DNA of 40,029 nt, from the NCBI GenBank assembly GCA_964464375.1, contig CAYXFU010000033.1:1-40029 (forward strand), in the 5' to 3' direction. This stretch comes from CAIOZA01 sp964464375. Its GTDB lineage: Bacteria; Bacteroidota; Ignavibacteria; Kapaibacteriales; UBA2268. The notes beneath the pieces were generated by a model. The model saw only the letters and a program-made list of their open reading frames with translations, ran no database searches and had not been told where the DNA came from. Both the position numbers and the translations under genes were made by a program. Positions 8,190 through 17,384 of this stretch are shown here, piece after piece. Position 1 is the first letter of the stretch; each line of letters begins with the position of its first letter.

Positions 8190-8483
8190 ATGGCAATCGA
8201 TTTTGATTGGGATATAGTAAAAGCTGAGAAAAATCATAAAAAACATGGTATAAGCTTTGAAGAGGCTAAAGAAGTTTTTTATGATTTTTCAGCCTACATT
8301 TTCCTTGATGAAAAACATTCAAGAATAGAACAAAGAGAACTCATCATCGGTTATTCCAGTTCAGGTAGATTGCTCATTGTCTGTTTTACAGTTCGTGATC
8401 ACAAAATAAGAATTATTAATGCTCGTTTAACTAATAAAGTTGAAAAGAAAATACATGAAGAAAATAGACAAAATAGAGTCTAA
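8190..8483 (+). CDS. brnT: BrnT-family toxin
   Basis: A 97-aa protein that matches the BrnT ribonuclease toxin fold (RelE-like). It has FDWDIVKAEKNHKKHGISFEEA at its N-terminal end, then a Glu/Arg-rich RELIIGYSSSGRLLIVCF and IRIINARLTNK. BrnT toxins cleave RNA and slow growth until bound by BrnA. ATG 8190 has AAGG 7-8 nt upstream. Its 3' end overlaps the next gene, the presumed antitoxin, by 29 nt, so the two are translationally coupled in the toxin-first order usual for BrnTA. Confidence 0.85.
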   Translation: MAIDFDWDIVKAEKNHKKHGISFEEAKEVFYDFSAYIFLDEKHSRIEQRELIIGYSSSGRLLIVCFTVRDHKIRIINARLTNKVEKKIHEENRQNRV

Positions 8484-8703
8484 TCTTAATGATGGCGATG
8501 AAATGGCAGATCATTATGATTTTGACTACAAACAAGCCAAACCAAATAGATTTGCCTCAATCTTAGCTGAGCAGAATGGCTTTATAAAACTACAGCCTGA
8601 TATCCACAAGGTATTCCAGACTTCTGACCAAGTGAATGATGCACTTAGAGCATTTATAAATGCAATACCTAAAAAGAACAAAAGAAGAACACTGAAGGTG
8701 TAA
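8455..8703 (+). CDS. brnA: BrnA-like antitoxin
   Basis: An 82-aa basic protein overlapping the end of brnT by 29 nt. The C-terminal half (IHKVFQTSDQVNDALRAFI) resembles the ribbon-helix-helix region of BrnA antitoxins, which neutralise BrnT and repress their own operon. ATG 8455 is preferred to the upstream TTG 8440. Assignment rests partly on position after brnT. Confidence 0.7.
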   Translation: MKKIDKIESNLNDGDEMADHYDFDYKQAKPNRFASILAEQNGFIKLQPDIHKVFQTSDQVNDALRAFINAIPKKNKRRTLKV

Positions 8704-8704
8704 A

Positions 8705-8810
8705 ATGGGAATGTTCAATAAGAGAGTAAAGGTTTCTAACCCAAGTGACAGTTCTAAATACTTTGAAGCTGATTGTTGCTATTATTTGTGGATTTATAGC
8801 ATCAGTCTAG
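8705..8810 (+). pseudogene. Remnant of a possible clan AA aspartic protease gene
   Basis: An ATG one base after the brnA stop opens MGMFNKRVKVSNPSDSSKYF, which resembles the first strand region of bacterial retropepsin-like (clan AA) aspartic proteases. The expected catalytic DTG never appears. At AAGCTG (8766-8771) the convincing reading switches frame to LIVAIICGFIASV and then stops at 8808-8810. This looks like an internal deletion joining the start and the end of a gene, perhaps at a short shared AAGCTG. The family call rests on a short stretch and is tentative. The unshifted frame stays open to 8881 but runs antisense into the hicB gene. Confidence 0.35.
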
Positions 8811-9148
8811 CGTTCTATCTCAACTTCTCTTTCAATTGCATGTTGAACAATTTTGTTGATCGGTACTCCAAGAATATATGATTTTTCTGAAATTTTTCGG
8901 TGTAACTCAGGACTAATTCTTATATTGAACGAACCGTTGAAAGATTTGAATGGGTTTCTTCCGGTTTGTTTACAGATATCAAGATAATCGTCAACTGCTT
9001 CTTGGTAAGCTGACTTCAGCTCTGCAACGGATCTTCCTTCGAAGCTGATTAGTGAATCGATTCCCTCAATTTTACCATAAAACACATTGTCGTCAGCATT
9101 GAAATGGACTGATCCGATAAAATCTTTATATTTTAATTTATCTTTCAT
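8807..9148 (-). CDS. HicB-family antitoxin without visible HicA
   Basis: A 113-aa protein with the partial RNase H-like HicB fold (FIGSVHFNADDNVFYGKIEG, ISFEGRSVAELKSAYQEAVDDY) and a C-terminal ribbon-helix-helix (FNIRISPELHRKISEKS, INKIVQHAIE). HicB normally neutralises the mRNA-binding toxin HicA and represses the operon. No HicA-sized ORF lies on either side: 9149-9287 is non-coding and the downstream neighbour is the protease remnant on the other strand. It may be an orphan regulator. AGGA lies about 8 nt before its ATG. Confidence 0.8.
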   Translation of the reverse strand: MKDKLKYKDFIGSVHFNADDNVFYGKIEGIDSLISFEGRSVAELKSAYQEAVDDYLDICKQTGRNPFKSFNGSFNIRISPELHRKISEKSYILGVPINKIVQHAIEREVEIER

Positions 9149-9287
9149 TATATTAGTCCTATTCTTTTTAATAATTCGATTATATCTAAAATCACTGAAA
9201 ACGTTAAATTATATAATTCATTTCTTTTTTCCTTATTCCAAACTTATTTCTTAATTTAATGTTTTTAAAAATCATAAGCTTAGAACT

Positions 9288-12173
9288 ATGAAAAAGCTAA
9301 TATATCTAATCGTTGCATTGTTTGTTTTTCTTAACTTAAATTCACTCTTAATCGCACAGGATAAAACTCCAGTCATCAAAAGAGCCGATGATTTCTACCG
9401 TCGGCATATCGAATCTGCCCATCCGATGCCGGTTTATGATGAAAAAATGGAGTTTCTGGTTCCGCTTGCAAATAATCCCACTTTATTCTCAAGTTTCTGG
9501 AACATCAATCTCACTCCCGACGAGAAGGGAACTGAGCAGATGCAGAATGAGTCCTCTATTGCTATCAATCCAGTAAATCCAAAAAATCTAATTGGCTCGG
9601 CAGTTGATTACCGAGATACATCAGCCTCGTGGGTTTATGTATCTTCCGATGCCGGTAAGTCATGGGTTAATATCAAGCTTGGCAGACCTTTCTCTGGTTG
9701 GACATCGTCAAATGATCCTTCTGTTGCCTTCGGTGCTGACGGTACTGGCTATCTCGTCTATGGAGGATTTGGTGCTAGAAGTGACGGCAATACACAAGGT
9801 CAGGTTACTGAAAACGGGATCTTCATTTCGAAGACAACGGACGAGGGCAAAACATGGAAAACACATATCCCAATCATACTTCACAGAGGTCAGCAAACAA
9901 TTGATTCAACATTCGAAGATAAATATTACATCTGGTCTGACAATTCGCCAAATTCTCCAAACAAAGGTCATCTTTATGTGCCTTGGAAGCGTGTATCTCC
10001 AAAAGATTCAGCAACTCAGATAGTTATTTCCAAATCTACGGATAAAGGCGAAACCTGGTCCCCTCCTGTTCCTGTCAGCCCCAGACTTGCTCGTACTTCG
10101 GAGGATACAACATACGGACAAAGTTTTCCGTTAGCCGTTACCGGAGCAAATGGTGAGGTATATGTTGTTTGGAATAATGGAATTGCCCATGGTGTCGGCT
10201 TTGCAAAATCTACCGACGTCGGGCAGACTTTCTCAACTCCTTCGATTATCCATAATTATAATATCTTCGGAGTTACTCGGGAGATTTCTCCGGGAGCATG
10301 GCGACACACAGTTAAGGTCAAAGTGCGTGCTGAGACATACCCATCAATGGTTTGCGATATAACAAACGGTCCTCGCAAAGGATATCTATATCTTACCTGG
10401 TGCGGTGATGCTTATCCCAATGTCTATTTCTCTCGTTCTACTGATAACGGCAACAGCTGGAGCAGTCCCATTCTAGCACATTCTGACACCACTAATGACC
10501 AATTCTTCCAATGGCTGGCAATCGATAACACAAACGGGGACTTAGCTTTGATGTACCTCGACAGCCGCGACGATCCGAATAATATACTAACAAACACTTA
10601 TGTCAGCTATTCCAGTGATGGCGGTACTACATGGACTGACCGAAGAGCAGCAGATATGCTTGGCGATCTAAGATTAAATCCGTTTGAGAATAACTGCTTT
10701 GCAGGAGATTACAGCGGATGTGCCTTCCATGACGGTATTGTTTATCCTTCGTGGATTGATATGCGTTCAGCAGTTAAGAACATTTTTGATAGTGACATTT
10801 ACACAGCTATAGTCAATACTAATCAACCAGCTGCACCAAAGAATTTCAATGCTTCCACTATTCCCGATAAGCCCGATAAGATTGCTCTCAGCTGGGATCT
10901 TGTCAATGAGAAATCGTTTGGTCAGCCCCTTAACCAGGCAAGTATGAAATATCTTCTAAAAAGAGATGGAAGTATCATCGCTGATCTACCGGGAGCTACC
11001 CAGATTTTCGAGGACAGCGGACTAGAAAAGTTCCAAAAATATGTTTATACTATAAGTTCCTATGTTTCTCAGGATACATCGGCTCCTCAAATTGATTCGG
11101 CTTGGGCAGGGGGATCTAAATTACCGCGATCTCCGGTTCTTGCCGGAATCGGCAGAAATGGTTCGAAAGTCAGCTTATATTATAAACTTCCGGCTTTAAG
11201 ATTGGATGGAGTTACTCCGTTAGTAAACATGAACACTGTTAATGTATTTGCAGATTCTGTCAAAGTTGTGACTCTACTTCTAACTATAAGTGATACCGGC
11301 AGAATAGTTAAAATTGACTATACTGTACCTGAGGATGGTTACTACAAACTATTCGCAACTGTGCTGGACGGTTATAACAATGAGAGTCCCAAAAGCATTG
11401 ATACAACTCTATATATTGGTTCTGCTCATACCTCATATTTTGAAAATTTCGACGGAAGCAAGCCAAGGCTACTTCTTAGCAAAAGCTGGGGATTGACTAA
11501 CAAATTTCCATACTCCACTCCGAATTGCCTGACTGATTCACCTGACGGTAACTATGCTAATTCCAGTAATAATTTCATAGTAATGTATCCTTATGAAGGA
11601 ACAGCACAGCCTCTAGAACTAAAATTTATTCATGCCTGTATAGTCGAAGTTAAAGATAGTGCAATCGTAGAATATTCAATTGATTTCAGAAAGACCTGGA
11701 CCCAACTTCAATACTGGGATAAGGAACAGTTTGCAGCATGGAAGGACAGCACTCTCAATAGCCAAGATTGGAAACCGGAATCTCTGACTATTCCACAATT
11801 CCAAAATGACACAGTATTTATTAGATTCCGACTGAGAACAAACGTCACAAAATCCGAAGATGGCTGGTACATAGATGATGTATCGTTCCAACCCACAACA
11901 GATGTGGAAGAAGAGACAGTAAATGATCAGATTTCTATCTATCCCAATCCTGCCACCAATTTCATAGAAATTTCTTATCCCCCTCTTGAGAGGGGGGCAG
12001 GGGGTGTGGATATAAAGATCTATAATGTATTCGGACAGATCATGTCCACCGTTAACCCCACCCCAACCCTCCCCGCGAGCAGGGAGGGAGTAAGAATAGT
12101 TGTTTCCGGCTTGGTTCCGGGAATGTATTTTGTGAGGATTGGGGATAGAGTTGGGAAATTTGTGAAGATATAA
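9288..12173 (+). CDS. Secreted Asp-box (BNR/sialidase-like) protein with T9SS sorting domain
   Basis: A 961-aa exported protein. After a signal peptide (LIYLIVALFVFLNLNSLLIAQ) comes a beta-propeller region with six Asp-box motifs of the S/TxDxGxxW type: SSDAGKSW, TTDEGKTW, STDKGETW, STDVGQTF, STDNGNSW and SSDGGTTW (about residues 110-460). Such propellers occur in sialidases and other glycan-acting or binding proteins; sialidase catalytic residues are not assured, so activity is open. A fibronectin-III-like region (about 510-620) and a MAM/jelly-roll-like region (about 720-865, ending GWYIDDVSF) follow, then a T9SS sorting domain (ISIYPNPATNFIEI ... GMYFVRIGDRVGKFVKI). Two palindromic repeats are translated inside the sorting domain as PPLERGAGG (from residue 898) and NPTPTLPASREG (923-934). 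ATG 9288 fits the signal peptide. Confidence 0.85.
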   Translation: MKKLIYLIVALFVFLNLNSLLIAQDKTPVIKRADDFYRRHIESAHPMPVYDEKMEFLVPLANNPTLFSSFWNINLTPDEKGTEQMQNESSIAINPVNPKNLIGSAVDYRDTSASWVYVSSDAGKSWVNIKLGRPFSGWTSSNDPSVAFGADGTGYLVYGGFGARSDGNTQGQVTENGIFISKTTDEGKTWKTHIPIILHRGQQTIDSTFEDKYYIWSDNSPNSPNKGHLYVPWKRVSPKDSATQIVISKSTDKGETWSPPVPVSPRLARTSEDTTYGQSFPLAVTGANGEVYVVWNNGIAHGVGFAKSTDVGQTFSTPSIIHNYNIFGVTREISPGAWRHTVKVKVRAETYPSMVCDITNGPRKGYLYLTWCGDAYPNVYFSRSTDNGNSWSSPILAHSDTTNDQFFQWLAIDNTNGDLALMYLDSRDDPNNILTNTYVSYSSDGGTTWTDRRAADMLGDLRLNPFENNCFAGDYSGCAFHDGIVYPSWIDMRSAVKNIFDSDIYTAIVNTNQPAAPKNFNASTIPDKPDKIALSWDLVNEKSFGQPLNQASMKYLLKRDGSIIADLPGATQIFEDSGLEKFQKYVYTISSYVSQDTSAPQIDSAWAGGSKLPRSPVLAGIGRNGSKVSLYYKLPALRLDGVTPLVNMNTVNVFADSVKVVTLLLTISDTGRIVKIDYTVPEDGYYKLFATVLDGYNNESPKSIDTTLYIGSAHTSYFENFDGSKPRLLLSKSWGLTNKFPYSTPNCLTDSPDGNYANSSNNFIVMYPYEGTAQPLELKFIHACIVEVKDSAIVEYSIDFRKTWTQLQYWDKEQFAAWKDSTLNSQDWKPESLTIPQFQNDTVFIRFRLRTNVTKSEDGWYIDDVSFQPTTDVEEETVNDQISIYPNPATNFIEISYPPLERGAGGVDIKIYNVFGQIMSTVNPTPTLPASREGVRIVVSGLVPGMYFVRIGDRVGKFVKI
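11979..11996. repeat. Palindrome in the T9SS domain, CCCCCTCT-type
   Basis: 8-bp perfect arms CCCCCTCT / AGAGGGGG with loop TG, followed by GCAGGGGG. It is in frame and encodes PPLERGAGG in a turn of the sorting domain. It is related to the palindrome at 30-45. Confidence 0.7.
12067..12088. repeat. Palindrome in the T9SS domain, CCCTCCC-type
   Basis: 7-bp arms CCCTCCC / GGGAGGG around CGCGAGCA, preceded by CCCCACCCCAA. It is in frame and encodes PTPTLPASREG. It is a second insertion in the same domain, 71 nt after the first. Confidence 0.65.
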
Positions 12174-12256
12174 AACTAAATATCTGTATGTTGGCTTTGG
12201 ATATCACTCTCAGGGATGGATAAGTTGGTGGTGAGGTTGAATCTTGATTCCCGTAT

Positions 12257-12280
12257 TGATTAATTCTTAATCATTTTTTC
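12257..12280 (+). terminator. Weak intrinsic terminator after the Asp-box gene
   Basis: TGATTAA-TTC-TTAATCA forms a 7-bp stem followed directly by TTTTTTC. It lies 84 nt after the stop codon. Confidence 0.5.
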
Positions 12281-12373
12281 AATTAGAAACCCTTTCTTTG
12301 ATATAATCAATCCATTTTCGCAAATTGCAAACCGGTTTGATGCATATTTATAATTATTTGTATTTATTGATTT

Positions 12374-13270
12374 ATGAAGACATGGAAGGCAGAATCATTG
12401 CTGCTCGTTGTTACGGTCATTTGGGGAGCAACGTTCACGTTTACAAAGCTGGGACTCGAGGATAGTTCTGTCTATTTCTATATCTTCATCAGATTCATGA
12501 TTGCTCTTACACTCTCGATGCTGATTTGGGGGAAGTACCTGTTCCGGATTGATAAACAGACACTTAAGAACGGATTGGTGCTTGGGGCTTTGTTTGCAGG
12601 TGGATTTATAACTCAGACTGTCGGGTTGAAATATACGACAGTTACAAAGTCGGCATTCATAACCGGAATGGCGGTTGTACTCACGCCTTTCGCCTTCAAA
12701 ATTCTGATTAGAAAGAAAATAAAGATCTGGCAGACACTTGGTGTAATAATAACTGCATGCGGACTATGGCTATTCACGAATCCGAAGCTGGACAATATCA
12801 ATCCCGGCGATGTGTTGACACTAGTTTCTACTTTCTTCTGGGCTTTCTACATTACTTATATTGATATTTTCACGAGGAATATCACAAAGTTCGAGAATAC
12901 GATTCAACTTGTGTTTATGCAATTCATCGTGGCGGCACCGGTTGCACTGCTGGGACATCTTCTGCTTGATACAGGTAATTTCAGATTCAACATTACTCCT
13001 AATCTGATTGTTTCTCTGCTGTATAATGGAATCATTGCTTCTATATTCCTGACGCTGATCCACACGAGCGTTCAGAAATATTCTACACCAGTCAAGGCAG
13101 CTTTGATTTTCTCACTGGAACCTGTGTTTGCAACGATTGTTGCAATTTTCGCACTTAATGAATTTTTGGGTGGCAGGGAAATGTCAGGAGCGGCTATTCT
13201 GCTATTCGGAGTGATTGTCTCTGAAGTTGGCGAGAATGTCTATAATTCGGTAAAGAAAATGATAAAATAA
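12374..13270 (+). CDS. EamA/DMT-family transporter
   Basis: A 298-aa inner-membrane protein with about ten hydrophobic segments in two similar halves, as in the drug/metabolite transporter superfamily. Visible blocks are LLLVVTVIWGATFTFTKLGL at the N terminus, the LGALFAGGFITQTVGLKYTT region, and SLEPVFATIVAIFALNE in the second half, a typical EamA signature. Members export amino acids, nucleobases, quaternary compounds or other small metabolites; the substrate cannot be told here. It is followed after 15 nt by a small lipoprotein gene, so the two may be co-transcribed, although their base composition differs. Confidence 0.85.
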   Translation: MKTWKAESLLLVVTVIWGATFTFTKLGLEDSSVYFYIFIRFMIALTLSMLIWGKYLFRIDKQTLKNGLVLGALFAGGFITQTVGLKYTTVTKSAFITGMAVVLTPFAFKILIRKKIKIWQTLGVIITACGLWLFTNPKLDNINPGDVLTLVSTFFWAFYITYIDIFTRNITKFENTIQLVFMQFIVAAPVALLGHLLLDTGNFRFNITPNLIVSLLYNGIIASIFLTLIHTSVQKYSTPVKAALIFSLEPVFATIVAIFALNEFLGGREMSGAAILLFGVIVSEVGENVYNSVKKMIK

Positions 13271-13285
13271 TATTTGAGGCAGAAT

Positions 13286-13714
13286 GTGAAATCAGTTTTA
13301 TGCGTATTATTATGTTTAATTTTCATCAGCTGTAGCGATAAACTTGCTAAAGAGAGAATAAATCTTGCAACTACATTTATTGAACATCCAGATAAATATG
13401 ATTCAATTTTAGATAGTTCATCTTTTAATTGTGATCAAACAAAATCTAAACATATTTTTAGCAGAAATTTTTTAGATAATATAAAAATGAAAAAATATAA
13501 ATTATGGGATGATGAGATTAGATATGTGGAAACTGGTGAAATAATAAATAATAATTATTTTTTAAAAAAAATTGATACATGCCACGGAATAGTTTTTTTA
13601 AACGAAAATACAAATCGAGATTTTATTTCTATAATATTTATCTTAAAGAATAATATCTGGTGTATAGAGGCAACAGCAAATATTAATTATCTTGACTTTC
13701 ATATAGATTATTGA
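13286..13714 (+). CDS. Small hypothetical lipoprotein
   Basis: A 142-aa protein of unknown function. The N terminus (MKSVLCVLLCLIFISCSDK) is a lipoprotein signal with FISC as the lipobox. GTG 13286 is chosen because GAGG (13276-13279) lies 6 nt upstream; TTG 13274 is also in frame. The rest is Asn, Ile and Lys rich with no recognised domain. Codon use is very AT-rich compared with the transporter and nuclease genes on either side, which hints at recent acquisition. Confidence 0.6.
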   Translation: MKSVLCVLLCLIFISCSDKLAKERINLATTFIEHPDKYDSILDSSSFNCDQTKSKHIFSRNFLDNIKMKKYKLWDDEIRYVETGEIINNNYFLKKIDTCHGIVFLNENTNRDFISIIFILKNNIWCIEATANINYLDFHIDY

Positions 13715-13824
13715 TTTTAATTTTTTTAGTAAGAATTCTTATTAATGTAAAAACTATAAGACATAATTTGTCTGGCAACTGGTTATATTTGCATTAATTG
13801 AAAACAGAAATTAATGGTAAATAT

Positions 13825-16800
13825 ATGTCTCACTTGCTTTATAATACTTCTTTTGATGTAAAGTCAATGCCGGAAACGATTGACGATGCCATCCGTTTGG
13901 GGATAAAGACCGACATCATCGGCAAATATATTTTTATAGTCCCTACAGGAAAAATCGTAAGGCATATCAAAAATAAAATTATTTTTGAATATCATGATGC
14001 CACAGGTAAACCTCTAACGACGTTGAATGTTTTCACTCTTCAAACTTTTGTAAAATTCATTTTCGATAAATTCGAAGATTCGTATAAGTATCATCTCGTG
14101 TCGGATGCATACAGGCTTGCTTTATTCGAGGAAGCGGCAGAAAATGCTCAGCTGAAATTCTTTTCACCCTATCCGAAGAAATTGTCGTCAAATCTGCTGA
14201 AAAGGCTCACTGAAGTTGTTATGGGACTGAAGGAGGATGGAATACTTCCTCAACATTTCGAAAAAAATATTCAGAAAGCAATGATTGATGAGGCATTCGA
14301 GCTTGAGTTGGCAAGGATGACAGATATATATGCTCTCTACTCCGCTTATGAGCTGATACTAGAAAACAAATTTCTTGATCTGCCGGGTATGATCAGTCTG
14401 CTTACAATATGGCTGAATGCGATACCTGAGACAGATATGCTTGCGGACAAAATTTTTACCGATAAACCTTTGATATTAGCTGAGGGATTCACTGAGTTCA
14501 AGATGCCGGAACTGCACTTTCTCTCAATGTTTGCTCAGACTAAAGTACCGTTTGCTGTTAATATAGAATATGACGACAGAACTGGACCTCTATACACGAT
14601 TCTTGAGGATTCTATAACAAGATTAAACAAAATAGGATTCGGACTGAAGGAAACCAGGAATGAATCCAGCGAAACTAAGAATCAAATCACTGAATTTTTG
14701 AAGCATAATCTGTTCAGCAATCAGCCTGACATCAGCAAGGAATTATCTTCAATTATAAGGATACATGCTTCATACAGCAGACTCGACGAAGTAAGAAACA
14801 TAGCCAGAATGGTAAAGCAACTGATATTGAAGGAAGGATATCAACCGGCAGAGATCTGTGTGGCAATGCGGAGTCCCAATCATTATTCAGAGCTATTCCG
14901 GGAAGTATTTTTCACACATCAGATTCCGGCGAACATAACGGACAGATATGAACTTGCGAAGAGCCCTGTTTCAGTTGGAGTGATTTCACTGCTGGAGCTG
15001 GTTATCAATGGATTCAGATTTGAAGATTTGGTGAAAGTGATAAAGAATCCATTCATAAGTATCAGTTACGACGACGGAACTGAAATTGATGCTGACAATC
15101 TGATTGCAACAGCTATTGCCCTTAGAATCAGAGGCGGATCGAGGTATGGAAAACAGAACTGGCAGAAGAGGATTAGTGACGCTATTAAGGCTTTGAGTCA
15201 GAGAATTGAAATATTGGGAGCAGATGAATTCAGTGAGAATTTTGAAATAATAAAGGCACAGCAGGAATTAACAAAGCTGAATAAGGCGTCAGATGATTTC
15301 AATATGATAGCGAAGTATCTTGATTTTGACATAAAGAGTTTATCGCCGGACGAATTCGCTCATGTGATTGTCAATCATATTTTGGATCGATTCCATATAA
15401 TTTCGAATATCGATCAACTGTTGGAAGTAAGCCTGAAATCCGGAATTCAGAATAAGGGCATTAAAAGCAATGAGATAATGGAGAATGCTGAGAAGTCAGC
15501 AAAATCTCTTGCCGGAATCATTCAGATCGTAGATGAAATGAAGTTTGTACTGAATGACAGATTTTCATCTAAGAAGTTTAGATTTGAGGATCTGGCTGAC
15601 AGGTTCAAGACAACTATATCTGGAGCTAAGTACCAAACTTTTGAGAAAATCGGATATGGAGTAACCGTTACAACGATAGAACAGACGCGAAGAATTCCAT
15701 GCAAAGTGATGATTCTATGCGGTGCGATTGACGGAGAATTTCCTGTTGCATATAAACCTGAGACATTTCTAGGAATGGAATTGCCCGATACAGAGATCAG
15801 GCATATATTGTCAGAAAGAATGCAGTTCTATCAATTGTTGACAAATGCTCCTGAGTGCTTGAACAGCGGCGAGAAGAGAATATATATAACCTATCCGAAA
15901 ACATCTGACGACAGGGATTTGGTCAGATCACCGTTTGTGGATAATTTGATAAAAATTACGACAATGGAAGAAGACGGGAACGTACTCGATCTTCAGAAAC
16001 TGTCTTCTGCTAATGAGGCAGACGAGTTGAATGATGTGGAGAAAAAACAGCTTGCATCAATTCCGTGGATAAATTCTATAGCTTCAGAAGCAGATCTGCA
16101 GGATTATTACGGTGTAAATTTAGTAACAGAGCTTGCCGGACAAACACCTGCAACGGATTATAAGGAAAACATACCTGATAAGTACGAATTCAATTATATC
16201 AAAAGGTCACTGTTGACTTTGCCGCCGAAATCGGAGAAGGTGAAGATAGATTTCGATAAGATGCCGGCGGATATTATTGAGAAGATAGAGCAGTACAATT
16301 CGCATTCATTCTCTGTTACAGAACTTGAGCTTTATGCATCATGTCCATACAAGTTCTTTCTAAAGTATATAATTGGATTGGGTGAGCCGGAAGAAATGAA
16401 GCTGATGCTCTCGCCGATTGAAAAAGGAGTGCTGATGCATAGTGCTTTATATCTTTTCTACAGTCGGCTGCAAAAATCCGATAGTATTTCTGTGAATTCT
16501 GAACCGATACTTGATTGCAAAACGTCAGGGCTGCCTCTGGCAATACCTGTTTATTTAAGCGAGGATAAGTTTGATGATTACAGGACAATGTTCCGCAATA
16601 TAGTAACAGATTTACTGAATGAGATCAGGTTCGAACATCCATTTTTCACTTTCGAAGAGGAGTTTATACTCGGCATCGATGGGCGTGGAGGATTAGCCGA
16701 TATTTGGATGAAAGAGGAATTCAAAAGACTCCGAGGAGGATGGGTGTCTGTTCCGGTGCTATTCGAATTTAGTTTTGGAATGAAGTCGTCTATAGGTAAG

Positions 16801-17334
16801 CCATTTATACCTGCGATTGAGATAGCTGACGGGATTAAAATAAAAGGCAAGATCGACAGAATTGAGATTGATAATCTAGAAGATGAGAAGCAATTCGTCA
16901 TAGCCGATTATAAGACATCTGACGGCGGACTTCCTACGAATACAAGTATTATTCAAGGTAAGAAATTTCAAGTTCCGTTGTATATCATAGCCACAAGACA
17001 AATACTCAAGGAACACTACCAGAGCGATATTAAGTCAGGCGGAGGTGTCTATTATATATTGAATCCAAAGTATAAGGCAGTAGAAAGCAAGGCTGAATCA
17101 ATGAAGTGCATTCTTGTTCCAAGGGATACAAACCTTTCAAGATATTATGGTGAAGGTAAATATGCCTCAGTATTAACAAAAGATCAAAATCTTGAGGAAA
17201 TATTAAATGGCTCGGTTGAAGCCGCAGTAGGTATTGTTAAGAAAATCAGAAGCGGAGAATTTGATGTCGTGCCTGATAAATCGGCTTGTACTTATTGCTC
17301 ATTTGGATCGATTTGCAGGATAAAAGATAGGTGA
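13825..17334 (+). CDS. AddB-like PD-(D/E)XK nuclease/helicase subunit
   Basis: A 1169-aa protein close in length to AddB (about 1,160 aa), the partner of AddA in the RecBCD-like helicase-nuclease that resects double-strand breaks. The N-terminal region is a degenerate superfamily 1 helicase fold (GKYIFIVPTGKIVRHI; later VTVTTIEQTRRIPCKVMIL and GEFPVAYKP). The C-terminal nuclease has GKIDRIEID, IADYKTSDGG (Asp1028, Lys1030) and FQVPLYI. The four cysteines expected for an AddB-type 4Fe-4S cluster are present: Cys840 (YASCPYKF) and Cys1155, Cys1158 and Cys1164 (CTYCSFGSIC). ATG 13825 is preferred over TTG 13798. No addA is visible in the window, so the partner must lie elsewhere. Confidence 0.8.
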   Translation: MSHLLYNTSFDVKSMPETIDDAIRLGIKTDIIGKYIFIVPTGKIVRHIKNKIIFEYHDATGKPLTTLNVFTLQTFVKFIFDKFEDSYKYHLVSDAYRLALFEEAAENAQLKFFSPYPKKLSSNLLKRLTEVVMGLKEDGILPQHFEKNIQKAMIDEAFELELARMTDIYALYSAYELILENKFLDLPGMISLLTIWLNAIPETDMLADKIFTDKPLILAEGFTEFKMPELHFLSMFAQTKVPFAVNIEYDDRTGPLYTILEDSITRLNKIGFGLKETRNESSETKNQITEFLKHNLFSNQPDISKELSSIIRIHASYSRLDEVRNIARMVKQLILKEGYQPAEICVAMRSPNHYSELFREVFFTHQIPANITDRYELAKSPVSVGVISLLELVINGFRFEDLVKVIKNPFISISYDDGTEIDADNLIATAIALRIRGGSRYGKQNWQKRISDAIKALSQRIEILGADEFSENFEIIKAQQELTKLNKASDDFNMIAKYLDFDIKSLSPDEFAHVIVNHILDRFHIISNIDQLLEVSLKSGIQNKGIKSNEIMENAEKSAKSLAGIIQIVDEMKFVLNDRFSSKKFRFEDLADRFKTTISGAKYQTFEKIGYGVTVTTIEQTRRIPCKVMILCGAIDGEFPVAYKPETFLGMELPDTEIRHILSERMQFYQLLTNAPECLNSGEKRIYITYPKTSDDRDLVRSPFVDNLIKITTMEEDGNVLDLQKLSSANEADELNDVEKKQLASIPWINSIASEADLQDYYGVNLVTELAGQTPATDYKENIPDKYEFNYIKRSLLTLPPKSEKVKIDFDKMPADIIEKIEQYNSHSFSVTELELYASCPYKFFLKYIIGLGEPEEMKLMLSPIEKGVLMHSALYLFYSRLQKSDSISVNSEPILDCKTSGLPLAIPVYLSEDKFDDYRTMFRNIVTDLLNEIRFEHPFFTFEEEFILGIDGRGGLADIWMKEEFKRLRGGWVSVPVLFEFSFGMKSSIGKPFIPAIEIADGIKIKGKIDRIEIDNLEDEKQFVIADYKTSDGGLPTNTSIIQGKKFQVPLYIIATRQILKEHYQSDIKSGGGVYYILNPKYKAVESKAESMKCILVPRDTNLSRYYGEGKYASVLTKDQNLEEILNGSVEAAVGIVKKIRSGEFDVVPDKSACTYCSFGSICRIKDR

Positions 17335-17337
17335 AAC

Positions 17338-17360
17338 AGTAGAAAGTAGAAAGTAGAAAG
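17338..17360. repeat. Three tandem AGTAGAA heptamers
   Basis: AGTAGAA is repeated three times just after the AddB-like stop codon. It is short and probably a slippage product. Confidence 0.6.
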
Positions 17361-17384
17361 AATACAGAATTGTCCTCACCCTAA

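Noticed and set aside
7750..8196. 148-codon minus-strand ORF
   Set aside because: Mostly antisense to the HEAT-like gene; no recognisable protein features.
9592..10023. 143-codon ORF in another frame of the Asp-box gene
   Set aside because: Shadow of a gene with six Asp boxes in the main frame.
12328..12339. CAAACCGGTTTG palindrome before the EamA gene
   Set aside because: Only 12 nt with no loop, seen once; could be an operator, but there is nothing to support it.
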